A stretch of 62,980 nt of DNA. It comes from a bacterium. GTDB taxonomy: Bacteria; UBP15; UBA6099. Numbering within the stretch: the stretch's first letter is position 1; each line of letters opens with the position of its first letter. Position numbers and translations under genes: made by a program. The stretch lies in NCBI GenBank assembly GCA_029564595.1, contig JAKQPS010000025.1:1-62980 (forward strand). The letters run 5' to 3'. The notes below the pieces were generated by a model that was given only the letters and a program-made list of their open reading frames with translations, was not told where the DNA came from and ran no database searches. This document shows, piece after piece, positions 44,605-54,294 of this stretch.

Positions 44605-45228
44605 TCAGTCGTCGCTTTTTTCCTCGCCGAGAACGCCTTTCTCAACTTCTTTCCCGGCGTAGATCACGGCGACGATAATCGTTTCCTTATCGTCAACGCA
44701 TTCGACGCGGTGCGGCATAATCGAATCGAAATATATGCTGTCGCCGGGTTCGAGAATGTCGGTGTGATCCCCCAGTTGGACGCTCATCTTTCCTTCAAGA
44801 ACAAAAATGAATTCCTCGCCTTCGTGCGAGTAGAGGTGCTGGTCTTTTACCGTCGAGGGTTCGAGCGTGACGAGGAAAGGCTCCATGTGCCTGCCCTTTT
44901 TGTCGAACGCAAGCGACTCGTATGAATAACCGTATTTCTTGCCCATCTTCGAGGCGACGCGGGAGATGTTCTTCCTCTCGTTGTGCCTTACAAGCGTATA
45001 AGGGGCTTCCCGAACGTCTTCGAAGAAATAGCCGATCTCCACTTCGAGAGCTTTAGAAAGTTTGATGAGAGTGCCTAGCGGCGGCGACACCATGTGGTTT
45101 TCGATCTGTGAGAGGAGCGCGGACGAGAAGCCGGATTTCTCCGCGAATTCCTGCAGTGAAACGCCCTTTTCCTCTCTAAGTTTCTTTATCTTTTCGCCTA
45201 CCGGAATTTCTTTCACTTCGTCGTTCAT
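44605..45228 (-). CDS. XRE-family regulator with cupin domain
   Basis: A 207-residue regulator. Residues about 10-65 form the HTH (IKKLREEKGVSLQEFAEKSGFSSALLSQIENHMVSPPLGTLIKLS). The C-terminal half is a cupin (PFLVTLEPS, HSHEGEEFIFVLEGKM, PGDSIYFDSIMPHRVE) that probably binds a small-molecule effector. Such proteins commonly control catabolic genes for amines and organic acids. It lies inside the run of catabolic genes and likely controls it. Confidence 0.92.
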   Translation of the reverse strand: MNDEVKEIPVGEKIKKLREEKGVSLQEFAEKSGFSSALLSQIENHMVSPPLGTLIKLSKALEVEIGYFFEDVREAPYTLVRHNERKNISRVASKMGKKYGYSYESLAFDKKGRHMEPFLVTLEPSTVKDQHLYSHEGEEFIFVLEGKMSVQLGDHTDILEPGDSIYFDSIMPHRVECVDDKETIIVAVIYAGKEVEKGVLGEEKSDD

Positions 45229-45300
45229 CTCTATGCCTTCTTTCTTAAGTTTTCGATTTAATAGGCGCGAGATTGAAGCGCCTCATTCATATCGCGGCAG

Positions 45301-46329
45301 TCATTTCTGCGGCTCTATAATCACCTTTATCGACTCCTCAGCGCCCGCCACCAATCTGAACCCTTTTCCCGTGTCGCTCAATGGCAAACGATGAGTTATC
45401 AGGTCTTCGACGGAAATCCTGCGCGCGCGGATCAACTCCGTCGCTTGAGCGATGTCGCAGGCGTTTCCCGCATAACTTGTTGTGAGCGTGATTTCGTTGG
45501 GCCAAAGGTCGTTCACCGACACCGGGATAGTTTCTCCCGGAGAGGAGGGAGCGAAAAAGAGAACGGTTCCGCCGCGCCCCACGCAGAGAAGAGCTGCGCG
45601 CATGGCGTCTGACGAACCCGCGCACACGATAACGATATCGGCGAGCCTGCCGTCATTGGCGGAACGCAGCCATGCGGGCAAATCCTCCCGCGCGTCTATG
45701 GCGGCGTCCGCCCCGCATCTGAGCGCGGCGTTTATTCTGAACGGATTGATGTCTGCGGCAAACACCCTGCCCGCTCCGAGCGCGCAGGCGAGCTTTATGT
45801 GCAGCAGCCCTGATATACCGCTGCCGATAACAAAAACGCTGTCTCCGGGTTCAAGGCCAGCCTGCCTCTGCCCCCTTACGACGCAGGACACCGGCTCTAT
45901 GAAAGTGCCCTCCTCGTAAGTCATTCCGTCGGGAAGCTTAACCACGCCGCCGTTTTTTATATTAATTTCGGGAACTCTCACGAATTCCGCAAAACCGCCG
46001 GGATCGAACCTAGTGGAGCGAAGCAAGTCGCACGCCGAATGATGGCCTTTCAGACAGTAGTGGCAGATTCCGCACGGCACGTGATGGATGGCGCAGACGC
46101 GGTCGCCGACAGCGAACCCGGCGACATTGCCGCCGACCGCCGTTACTTCGCCCGCAATTTCGTGTCCGAGCACAATGGGAGCTTTATTGATTCTGTACCA
46201 CTCCATCGCGTCGCTGCCGCAAACCCCGCTCGCCTCTATGCGGACTAGAAGGTCGCCGTCGCCGATTTCAGGAACGCAGGCTTCCTCCAGCCTGACATCG
46301 CTGTTGTTGTAGTACATAGCGACGCGCAA
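45301..46329 (-). CDS. Zinc-dependent MDR dehydrogenase
   Basis: A 342-residue enzyme of the threonine/sorbitol dehydrogenase type. Zinc ligands in ASGVCGSDAMEW and GHEIAGEV, structural zinc loop HHVPCGICHYCLKGHHSACD, cofactor loop VIGSGISGLLHI. It shares its family but not close identity with the two other MDR genes of the window (31715-32671, 40129-41136). It follows the aldolase gene by about 70 bases and may act on the same carbohydrate-derived substrate. Confidence 0.9.
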   Translation of the reverse strand: MRVAMYYNNSDVRLEEACVPEIGDGDLLVRIEASGVCGSDAMEWYRINKAPIVLGHEIAGEVTAVGGNVAGFAVGDRVCAIHHVPCGICHYCLKGHHSACDLLRSTRFDPGGFAEFVRVPEINIKNGGVVKLPDGMTYEEGTFIEPVSCVVRGQRQAGLEPGDSVFVIGSGISGLLHIKLACALGAGRVFAADINPFRINAALRCGADAAIDAREDLPAWLRSANDGRLADIVIVCAGSSDAMRAALLCVGRGGTVLFFAPSSPGETIPVSVNDLWPNEITLTTSYAGNACDIAQATELIRARRISVEDLITHRLPLSDTGKGFRLVAGAEESIKVIIEPQK

Positions 46330-46398
46330 TGTGACGCCTCACAATAAAAGTGTCGCGAACGAGAGCATTTGGCTCGGCGCGAGATTTAAAACAATACT

Positions 46399-47214
46399 TT
46401 ATTTCTTTTTCGCCGCAGACTTCTTCAAGTTCTTTTCGCTCTCGTACAGCTTGAGAGCCTCCTGCGGCTTCATGTTCTCATGAACGATGGCTCGAATCGC
46501 CTTTATCATCGCCACAGGCTTCGGATTCTGCCAGATGTTTCTGCCCATATCGACGCCTACAGCGCCTTTTTTTATGGCGTTGAAAGTCATTTCGAACGCG
46601 TCTAGTTCGGTTTCCAGCTTCGGCCCTCCGGCGATAACGCACGGAACCGGACATGTCGAGGCAACCTTCTCGAATCCGTCGCAGTAGTAAGTTTTCACTA
46701 TCCGAGCGCCGAGTTCGGCGGCTATCCTGCACGAGAGCGACAAAAACCTCTGATCCCTCTTTCCGAGTTCCTTGCCTACGGCGGTCACGGCCAGAACGGG
46801 CACGCCCACCCTCTCGCCCTGATTCACCAGTTCCGCCATGTTCAGCAGATTCTGTTTCTCATATTGCGTGCCGACAAAGATGGAAATGGCCACAGCCACA
46901 GCGTTCAGCCGTATCGCGTCTTCCATCGAAGTAATCAAGCCCTCGTTCGCTAGGCTTTCGCCTATGACGCTTGAGCCGCCGGACACGCGCAGGACAATCG
47001 GCGTAGTTGTCTGGCTGTCCACAGACGAGCGCAGCGCGCCGCGAGTCAACATCAGCGAATCCGCGTATGAAATTAAGGGAGAAATCGTCTTTCTCAAGAC
47101 TTCCAAGTCGCGCGTTGGCCCGAGAAAATATCCGTGATCCACAGCCAGCATAACCGCTCTGCCGGTTTCCGGTCTGATAATCTTTGAAATCCTGTTCTTC
47201 ATGCCCCAATCCAT
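46399..47214 (-). CDS. DeoC/LsrF/FbaB-type class I aldolase
   Basis: A 271-residue Schiff-base aldolase of the LsrF/FBA-Ib/ADH-synthase family. AVDHGYFLGPTRDL, the GGSSVIGESLANEGLI loop, the catalytic lysine in RIVKTYYCDGF and PCVIAGGPK, followed by GVDMGRNIWQNPKP, are the characteristic phosphate-binding and active-site segments. Possible substrates include fructose-1,6-bisphosphate, 3-hydroxy-5-phosphooxypentane-2,4-dione (LsrF) or the aromatic-precursor heptulosonate. It is first gene of the minus-strand run with a GGAGG-like site before the ATG. Confidence 0.88.
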   Translation of the reverse strand: MDWGMKNRISKIIRPETGRAVMLAVDHGYFLGPTRDLEVLRKTISPLISYADSLMLTRGALRSSVDSQTTTPIVLRVSGGSSVIGESLANEGLITSMEDAIRLNAVAVAISIFVGTQYEKQNLLNMAELVNQGERVGVPVLAVTAVGKELGKRDQRFLSLSCRIAAELGARIVKTYYCDGFEKVASTCPVPCVIAGGPKLETELDAFEMTFNAIKKGAVGVDMGRNIWQNPKPVAMIKAIRAIVHENMKPQEALKLYESEKNLKKSAAKKK

Positions 47215-47513
47215 GATGCGCCTCCCTTTTAAATATACTGAATATTATCAATATATAAGAGCACGGTCAACATCGACGATGCGCAGACACGGCATTTTCT
47301 TCGAAAAACAGAGATTAGCGCGGCCAGGAGATGCAAAAGGACAGCGCAGCTTCGCTCCTTAAAAATATTGGTTATATCTATCAAAATATCCCCAATTTGT
47401 GATAATATGAGCTAAATCTGAATGGCAACCATAGTGAAATGACGCGCCATGACACAAACAAAACAGCACATTTTGAAGCCGGAATTTTTTCAGAACCTAG
47501 AAACCGCGCGGCA

Positions 47514-50105
47514 ATGAAGTCTGTTGAAAATAACTTTTTCTTCAAGCTTAACCGCGCTTCAGGCATTATTATTGCCCTGACTACGGCCTTGCTGCTAACC
47601 GCTTCATTTTCAGGATGCCGGAGAGACAAAAAGCCGGCGGAATACGAAATCAAATACGAGGCCGTCACGCCTGAATCCGACGCTGAATCTCCTGTCCCAT
47701 CTCCTCCCGATTCAATCAAAGACATGTACGTTGATTCTGTCAAATACGAAGGAGGACACGTCTGGTTCGGACTTAGAAGCTTCGGGCTTGCCCGCCTTAA
47801 CCCCAAAACGGGGGAATGGTCGTTGTTTGACTCAGGCGGAGCATACAAAAGACTTGAAATACTCGATGTCGAAGCGGTGGGCGACATTGTTTACATCGGG
47901 ACAGGAGGCAACGGGCTTCTCAAACTCGACACCCTCTCCAACCGATGGACTAGTGTAGGTCCTGACATTTTCGATGGCCTCAAAAGCGCGGTCGAACTGG
48001 TTAAAGATGGAGACGACATTTATGTCTCAGGGCACAGCGGCTTTTTCGTGTATAACATTGTCTCGAACAAACTCGAAAAACTCCTCGACGGAAAATTTTC
48101 CGGGCTTGTTTCATCCAAGGATAGAATTATCGCGAGCCATGTGAAAGAAGAAGGACTTAGGCTCTGCGTCGTCAATCCTGACATACGTCCTCGAAAAGTG
48201 GAATGTTTAATCAAGAAGGAGTTTGAGCTTGCGGGTTTTGTCGCTGTGATGGACGGCTCGGATGTGCTTGTTTCCTGCTTCGACGGCTATCTGATTTTCA
48301 ACTCAAAGAACAGCTCTTTCAAGCGTATAAGGCAAAAAACAGGCGTGGAAAGCTTTCAGACAAGCAGAATTATGAAATATCAAGGCGGACGGCTTATCGT
48401 CACCACTTCAGGAAGTCTGGTTTTCGAGGATATCGAAAAAGACAAATGGACTTTCATAGACGTGGAAACCGGATTGCCTGATTTTGCGTTGACTTCGGCG
48501 GTCACGGACGGCAAAAATCTATATTTCGGCTCCGACCAAGGAATTCGCATCATCGGCCCTGAAAGATTCGAGTTGATGAAAAGCATGGCGGACAATAAAG
48601 GCGGAGAGGGTAGCGCGGCGAACGAAAAATCCATTCTTACCGGCGGCGCAAAGGCTTCTTCTCCGTGGAGAAGGTTTACTGTCAGAGACGGACTTTTGAG
48701 CGATAAAGTGTTTTCATTGACAACAGTGTCCGATGAAGTCTGGGTGGGAACCGATTTCAACGGCCTCTCCCGGATTTCAATTAATGATTTTTCCCTAAAA
48801 ACCTATCTGCCTGAAGATAGAGCCGCAAGAACAGACAAAATATTCCGAGCCGTCACGAAAATGGCGTCCGAAGGAGACGAAATTTGGCACGGCGGATACG
48901 GATATTACGCGGTTTTCGACAGAAAACTTGAGAAATGGACTGATTATGTCACCCTGCAGGACGCTCCCGAACACGCCAATGTCGAAGCGATTATGATTGA
49001 TCCCGACTCGATATGGATCGGAGTCAGGAAAATCGGATACTTGACTATAGACCGCAACACGAAGAAACAAAGAACGTTTCAAGGCGACTACATGAGATTC
49101 TCGCCGTTCATGACGTTCATCATCCGGGCAAGAGATTCAGTATGGGCCGGGATGGACACCGGGCTAAGGAAGTTCAACGAGTCATCCGGAGCGTTCAACC
49201 ATGTAGGAGTCGATATATTCGACACGCAGGCGGCGCACTCTGACGGAGACACCATGTGGATCGGCTGCCGGGAGCGCACTTTTCCTCCGGGGCCTAACAA
49301 TTCCGGCGTTTACAGATTCGACACCCGCACAAGGCATCTAGTCTCCTACAACGATGCCGGGTGTGTGTGCGGAACTCATGTGAACGACCTTTTCGTTGAC
49401 GGGCCGAATGTCTGGGTGGCCACCAAACAGGGTCTTTACAAACACAGCAGGCTGACAGGAAGGTGGGAACGCGTCGGCAAGGAATCCGGCCTTGAGGCGT
49501 CCAACATCAACGCAGTCGCGGTAAACTCCGACATGCTGTTTTTGGGCACGAATCAAGGCGTATTCGCAATGCCCACTGTTCAGTTCAGTTCGCGCAAAGG
49601 CCGCGAATCATACGCAAAAGCGTGGAAACTGTACAACGTCGGCAGATGGCCTCAAGCCGCTCAGTCATTTAAAAAAGCTCTAGACTGCGCAGACCCCGGC
49701 GGAAAAGAAGATATACTTTACAGGATCGCTCGCAGTCACGAGTTGAACGGAAACAAGGAGGCCGCGCTTGATATTTACAATTCGCTGTTAAAGACGCGCC
49801 CGCTCCTTTTTCTCGACATGCAAAGCGTTTACACCGACCTGCGCGGATACGGACCCTACATCAACGAGGTCAAACAACTCTGCGACAAGCTTAAGAAAGG
49901 CTCCAAAGACAAAAAGTATTGCGAAACCTTCCTTTCCCGCTCTGAGCCGTCGATACAAAGATACGCGTCGAATCAGGAGCGCGGCGGCGATATCGAAGGC
50001 GCGTCAAGGAGTTGGAAAATCATCGCCGAGATAACGAAAGACAAATTCTGGCGCGGCGAAGCCGAAGAAAACTCCGCTAGGCTGGCCGCCGCCAAGAAAC
50101 GTTGA
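47514..50105 (+). CDS. Beta-propeller lipoprotein with C-terminal TPR, sensor-like
   Basis: An 863-residue lipoprotein. The start at 47514 gives a signal peptide ending in the lipobox SFSGC; an upstream ATG at 47439 would add 25 residues and spoil it. Two long arrays of blades repeat the pattern V-W-x-G-T-x-x-G-L-x-x-x-x (for example VWFGLRSFGLARLNPKTGEW, EVWVGTDFNGLSRI, DSIWIGVRKIGYL), matching two-component regulator propellers. Residues near the end (YAKAWKLYNVGRWPQAAQSFKKALD, YRIARSHELNGNKEAALDIYNSLL) form tetratricopeptide repeats. The hybrid histidine kinase gene follows after 12 bases, so this is probably its extracytoplasmic input subunit. Confidence 0.82.
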   Translation: MKSVENNFFFKLNRASGIIIALTTALLLTASFSGCRRDKKPAEYEIKYEAVTPESDAESPVPSPPDSIKDMYVDSVKYEGGHVWFGLRSFGLARLNPKTGEWSLFDSGGAYKRLEILDVEAVGDIVYIGTGGNGLLKLDTLSNRWTSVGPDIFDGLKSAVELVKDGDDIYVSGHSGFFVYNIVSNKLEKLLDGKFSGLVSSKDRIIASHVKEEGLRLCVVNPDIRPRKVECLIKKEFELAGFVAVMDGSDVLVSCFDGYLIFNSKNSSFKRIRQKTGVESFQTSRIMKYQGGRLIVTTSGSLVFEDIEKDKWTFIDVETGLPDFALTSAVTDGKNLYFGSDQGIRIIGPERFELMKSMADNKGGEGSAANEKSILTGGAKASSPWRRFTVRDGLLSDKVFSLTTVSDEVWVGTDFNGLSRISINDFSLKTYLPEDRAARTDKIFRAVTKMASEGDEIWHGGYGYYAVFDRKLEKWTDYVTLQDAPEHANVEAIMIDPDSIWIGVRKIGYLTIDRNTKKQRTFQGDYMRFSPFMTFIIRARDSVWAGMDTGLRKFNESSGAFNHVGVDIFDTQAAHSDGDTMWIGCRERTFPPGPNNSGVYRFDTRTRHLVSYNDAGCVCGTHVNDLFVDGPNVWVATKQGLYKHSRLTGRWERVGKESGLEASNINAVAVNSDMLFLGTNQGVFAMPTVQFSSRKGRESYAKAWKLYNVGRWPQAAQSFKKALDCADPGGKEDILYRIARSHELNGNKEAALDIYNSLLKTRPLLFLDMQSVYTDLRGYGPYINEVKQLCDKLKKGSKDKKYCETFLSRSEPSIQRYASNQERGGDIEGASRSWKIIAEITKDKFWRGEAEENSARLAAAKKR

Positions 50106-50117
50106 TCTCGAAAGGAC

Positions 50118-52838
50118 ATGCGGATGAACAACCGCGAACAGACGCCTGAAAGACCGCCTTTAAGGCTGCAAACCAAAATAATCGTTTTCGTGGTCGCGTT
50201 GCTTTTCGTCAGCATGGCCGTCTTTTCGTACATAAGCCTCAACTCCGGATTAAGATTAAGAGAGAAGCAAGCCCGCTACGAAATGGCTCGGATGGCCTCT
50301 CTCATTGCCTCCGCTCACACTCTCGGCTCTCAGCCTGATTGGAAGCGGACCGACAGCTATGTGAAAAATGTTCTTCGGCTGTACACCAAAGACGAAGGGC
50401 CTGAAATTCTTCAGCTTCTGTATGTTTTGGTTTTTAATGAAGAAGGGCAGCCCGCCGCCTTCGCCTTCAACTATGAGCTTGCCAGAAAGCGCGGCCTCGA
50501 AATCCCCAACATCGAGCAGTTATCCAGCATCGCTGACGGAGCAGACATTAGCTTCAGATCGCCTCAATCGCGGCTGTTCGGAAAAATCTCCATGCCTATG
50601 ACCGTCGACGGCGCCGACTGGGGACGCATTGAGACGGGCTACTTCGTAAGCATGTTCATCGAAGAAGAACGCGCCAATCTCGCTCGCAATCTCGCTTCGC
50701 TGGCGTTGCTCTGCCTGTTGGGAGCCATCGTTGCCGTCTTGTTGACCCGCCTTACAGTCCGACCCATTCTCGACGTCGTATCAGCCATGCGCGGCATCTC
50801 CAGAGGCGACTTGGACGCTCGCGTGAGGGTTTCCTCTCTCGACGAAGCGATGCTTCTGGCCAACGGCTTCAACCGCATGGCTGCTGAACTGAAAAATTTC
50901 AAGCTTGAAGTCGACGAAAAGACCGCGAAACTGCTCGAATCAGAAGAAAAATACCGCCTCCTCGCCGAATCTTCGAGCGATTTTATCTGCCTCATCGGCA
51001 TGGACGGCTCCGTCAAATATGTCAACGAATCCATCCTCAAAATAATGAATATGCCCGCCAAAGACATATTAGGCCAAAGAGTCGCTACCATCCCCTCCGG
51101 CTTTTCATATCGAATGGTCTTCGATCTCTTCAAAACGGCCATTGAAAAAGGAGAGCCGTTCAGACGCGAAATTAACATCGTTGATTTCGCCGGGATGGAA
51201 TGGTTCGATTGCGTGGCGGTCCCTCTTAAGTCGAACGGCTCCGTCAAATCCGTTCTCTTTGTCGCCAGAGACATCACAGACAAGAAAAACGCGGAAATGG
51301 AATTGATAAAGTTCAAAGCTCTGGTGGAAAACAGCGTCGATTTGATCGGCATGTCCGACATCGACGGCAAACTGCTGTTCTTAAATAAAAACGGAAAAAA
51401 ACTAATCGGACTCGAAGAGGATTTCGACATATCTGATTTGTCGGTCTTCGACATAGCCGCCGACGAAGAACACGAATTGATTCGAGAAGATATATTTCCA
51501 ACTCTAATCTCAAAAGGAACGTGGACGGGCCAATCAAAAATCAGGAATATGAACACGGGCGAAGTGAAAGACGCTCTTGTGACGAAGTTCGTATTAAAAA
51601 ACAACGAAGACGGCAGCGATATGTGCATGGCGGCGGTGATACGAGACATCACAGATCTTGTTAAAAAGCAACGAGAAAATGAAATGTTGCAGCATCAGTT
51701 GTTCCAGTCAAAGAAGCTTGAGGCTATAGGAACGATGACAGGAGGCGTGGCGCACGATTTCAACAACATGCTGGCCGTCATAATGGGCACTTGCGACTTG
51801 GCTCTAGCCCAGTATCCCGACGCGCCCGGCGCGGATAGATTCAACAAAATCAAGGATATCACTAAACGAGCAAAAGAACTCACGATGAGGCTGCTTACTT
51901 TCTCGCGAAAAGAGAAACTGAATGTGCGTCCTATTTCCGCGGAAGCGTTAATCAATGATCTGACGGACATACTCTCAAGGACAGCGCCGATAAGCGTAAA
52001 GGTTAAGCTCGAAATGCAGCGTCCTTCGCCTGTGGTGAACGTCGATTCAAACCAAGTCAATCAAGCTTTGTTGAACATCTGCATGAATGCGTCGGACGCG
52101 ATGATGGGCGCTGGCGAAATAGTAATAACGTGTTGCGGCATCAGTATTGATGTGAAGACAATGGGAGCCGGCGAGGCGGTTCTGCCTCCCGGAGACTATT
52201 GCAAGATATCCATAGCCGACACCGGTCACGGCATGAATGAAGAGACTCTTTCGAAGGTTTTCGAGCCGTTTTTTACGACCAAAGAGGCGGGAAGCGGAAC
52301 AGGGCTGGGATTGTATATAGCGCACGGAGTGATAACCAACCACAATGGGCATATAAGAGTCGAAAGCAGAATTGGCAAGGGAACTACGGTCACGATGCTG
52401 CTGCCAGTGAGCGGATCGGAGGAAACGATTGTTTCAGACGCCGCTCCGACTGTGTTTGATCAAAAAAGCTGCTCCATTCTATTAATAGACGACAACAAGG
52501 ATTTTCTATCAATGTCGGCGCGTCTGTTGCGCGTAGCCGGATGTTCTGTCGTAACCGCGTCGACGGGAGCCGAGGGCGTCGATTATTTCAGGATAAGACG
52601 CTCCGAGATAGACGTTGTGATACTGGACATGATAATGCCTGAAATGAACGGCACAGAAGTTTTCGATGAGCTTAAAAGGATTGATCCTCGCGTCAAGATC
52701 GTGCTCTGTTCCGGATACAGCAAGGACGGGGCGGCGGCTTCGCTCATTGAGAAAGGCGCAATCGCTTTCCTCCAGAAGCCGTTCGACCTGCAAGAAATGA
52801 AGCAGATACTGTGTCAGGCTCTAAATATTGCAGAATAA
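50118..52838 (+). CDS. Hybrid sensor histidine kinase (TM-HAMP-PAS-PAS-HisKA-HATPase-REC)
   Basis: A 906-residue kinase. TM helices at about residues 18-38 and 190-213 enclose a periplasmic domain; a HAMP segment follows (TVRPILDVVSAM, MLLANGFNRMAAEL). PAS domains lie at about 278-395 and 397-515 (VEDITDKKN-like ends). The phosphoacceptor is His546 in TGGVAHDFNN, with N- and G-boxes (NQALLNICMNASDAM, ADTGHGMNEETLSKVFEPFFTTK, GTGLGLYIAHGV). The receiver has Asp837 in VVILDMIMPEMNG and KPF at the end. No output domain is encoded next to it. A start at the next ATG (50124) has better ribosome-binding spacing. Confidence 0.93.
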   Translation: MRMNNREQTPERPPLRLQTKIIVFVVALLFVSMAVFSYISLNSGLRLREKQARYEMARMASLIASAHTLGSQPDWKRTDSYVKNVLRLYTKDEGPEILQLLYVLVFNEEGQPAAFAFNYELARKRGLEIPNIEQLSSIADGADISFRSPQSRLFGKISMPMTVDGADWGRIETGYFVSMFIEEERANLARNLASLALLCLLGAIVAVLLTRLTVRPILDVVSAMRGISRGDLDARVRVSSLDEAMLLANGFNRMAAELKNFKLEVDEKTAKLLESEEKYRLLAESSSDFICLIGMDGSVKYVNESILKIMNMPAKDILGQRVATIPSGFSYRMVFDLFKTAIEKGEPFRREINIVDFAGMEWFDCVAVPLKSNGSVKSVLFVARDITDKKNAEMELIKFKALVENSVDLIGMSDIDGKLLFLNKNGKKLIGLEEDFDISDLSVFDIAADEEHELIREDIFPTLISKGTWTGQSKIRNMNTGEVKDALVTKFVLKNNEDGSDMCMAAVIRDITDLVKKQRENEMLQHQLFQSKKLEAIGTMTGGVAHDFNNMLAVIMGTCDLALAQYPDAPGADRFNKIKDITKRAKELTMRLLTFSRKEKLNVRPISAEALINDLTDILSRTAPISVKVKLEMQRPSPVVNVDSNQVNQALLNICMNASDAMMGAGEIVITCCGISIDVKTMGAGEAVLPPGDYCKISIADTGHGMNEETLSKVFEPFFTTKEAGSGTGLGLYIAHGVITNHNGHIRVESRIGKGTTVTMLLPVSGSEETIVSDAAPTVFDQKSCSILLIDDNKDFLSMSARLLRVAGCSVVTASTGAEGVDYFRIRRSEIDVVILDMIMPEMNGTEVFDELKRIDPRVKIVLCSGYSKDGAAASLIEKGAIAFLQKPFDLQEMKQILCQALNIAE

Positions 52839-52897
52839 AAGATTCATCCCGGATTCTTTGACGAAAATCTCTCGTTAACCCCGATTTATTGATTTAA

Positions 52898-53268
52898 CCC
52901 GAATCCGTCATTAGGATTCGGAAGCGATTGTTCAGAGCGGATGAAATGCGAGGCGCAAGACGCGTTTTTGCAGTGAATAGAACATTGGGTTCATGAACAA
53001 AAAAATGCGGCGGCAACGAAGCAGTTCGCCGCTATGAAAATCGCCCCGGTTCGTCGGCTCTATCGACGAATCCGGGTTTAAGGTTCGTAAGCGATTGTTC
53101 GGTGCGGATGAAAGGCGGAACGCAAGGCGCGCTTTTCAGCGAATAGAGCATGGCATCCATGAAAAAACATGGATGGCTTTCATGAATTCATTTCCGCGCG
53201 AGATGAAACAATTTAGTCCTATGAAAGACGCCCCGGTTCGTCGGCTCCATCGACGAATCCGAGTTTAA
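52898..53268 (+). repeat. Interspersed repeat family, tandem copies C1 and C2
   Basis: C1 (52898-53080) starts GAATCCGTCATTAGGATTCG and ends CGACGAATCCGGGTTTA. C2 (53081-53268) is a more diverged copy with the same order of blocks. Neither has the 64-base GC-rich cassette of copies A and B; the corresponding gap in C1 holds about 20 unrelated bases, and C2 has a CATCCATG/CATGGATG hairpin there. Together they fill the gap between the kinase and binding-protein genes. Confidence 0.8.
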
Positions 53269-53318
53269 TCCGAACCGTCGGGCGTTCATCAAATATGGCC
53301 TTATTCAAAACAAGGTTG

Positions 53319-53324
53319 TATAAT
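53319..53324 (+). promoter_or_regulatory. -10 box immediately before the PhnD-like gene
   Basis: A perfect TATAAT ends five bases before the ATG at 53330. With a normal start site the transcript would begin at or just after that ATG, giving a leaderless mRNA, or one using the second ATG at 53336 or 53342. Confidence 0.45.
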
Positions 53325-53329
53325 ACTGA

Positions 53330-54205
53330 ATGCTTATGAAAATGAGAGCCGTATTTTCTGCGATTGTGACGCTTGCGGCGGTTTTTATAACCGCGCGCGC
53401 ATCAGCTCAGAATTACATATTCAGCGTGGTTCCATGGGGTTCAGAGGCTGAAATGAAGGCCATGTTCGAGCCGCTTTTAGACTATATCGATTTGCAGACA
53501 GGCGAAACATTCGACATAGTGCTTTATCAGTCATACGACGAATTAGTCAGGGAGATATCGCTGGGAAGGGTTCATTTCGCCTGTCTTAACGCGATTTCAT
53601 ACCTAAAAGCGCGTCGCGCAAATGCTAATATACGCTACATCGCCACTTCCATCCGCGATTATGAAGGCAAAGACAGCGACCATTATCTGGGTTATGTGAT
53701 AACGCACAAGGACTCAGGCATCAAGGATTTTTCAGGGCTTAAGAACAAGGTTTTCGCTTTCGTGGATCAGACTTCGAGTTCCGGATATAAAATGCCTGTG
53801 GCTTATATGAGGGAACAAGGACTGGAGCCAAAGACATTTTTCAAAAAATACTTTTATCTGGGCGACCACGACGAGGTGGCAAAGGCAGTGAAGAACAGGG
53901 TCGTGGACGGCGGGGCCACATGGGAAACCAGCTACAGGATAAATAAGAAGCGGTATGGAGATGTCTACAGGATAATTCACACTACGCCGCCGATTCCGAA
54001 CGACGCGTGGGTGGTGTCCAACAGGCTCCCGAAAAGGATTTCGGACAAGTTGAAAGAAGTTCTGTTGTCGTTGGACAGGAACGCCACGACGCCGCTCGGC
54101 GCGCCGGTGCTCAATCCGGCCACAGGCATCCCGGAAGTCGGGTTTGCCGAACGCGATCCGGGTTTTTACGAGCAGGCCGCGTCCGTGCTCCTATTTAAAG
54201 AATGA
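53330..54205 (+). CDS. PhnD-like periplasmic binding protein
   Basis: A 291-residue binding protein of the phosphate/phosphonate (PhnD) family with an N-terminal signal peptide ending ARASAQ. FSVVPWGSEAEMKAMFEPLLDYI, the SYDELVREISLGRVHFACLNA segment and VDQTSSSGYKMPVAYM (ligand loop, conserved serines) are typical. No ABC permease or ATPase genes adjoin it. A methyl-accepting protein gene follows after 89 bases, so it probably works as a ligand-binding subunit for sensing rather than uptake. Confidence 0.88.
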   Translation: MLMKMRAVFSAIVTLAAVFITARASAQNYIFSVVPWGSEAEMKAMFEPLLDYIDLQTGETFDIVLYQSYDELVREISLGRVHFACLNAISYLKARRANANIRYIATSIRDYEGKDSDHYLGYVITHKDSGIKDFSGLKNKVFAFVDQTSSSGYKMPVAYMREQGLEPKTFFKKYFYLGDHDEVAKAVKNRVVDGGATWETSYRINKKRYGDVYRIIHTTPPIPNDAWVVSNRLPKRISDKLKEVLLSLDRNATTPLGAPVLNPATGIPEVGFAERDPGFYEQAASVLLFKE

Positions 54206-54294
54206 CATATTGAATATGGTCGTCCGGCGCATGGCCGGATGATAGAGCGGCAAGAGCCGTTAAACAAAATTGCTCCGGCAGAGGTGCCAGCCAG

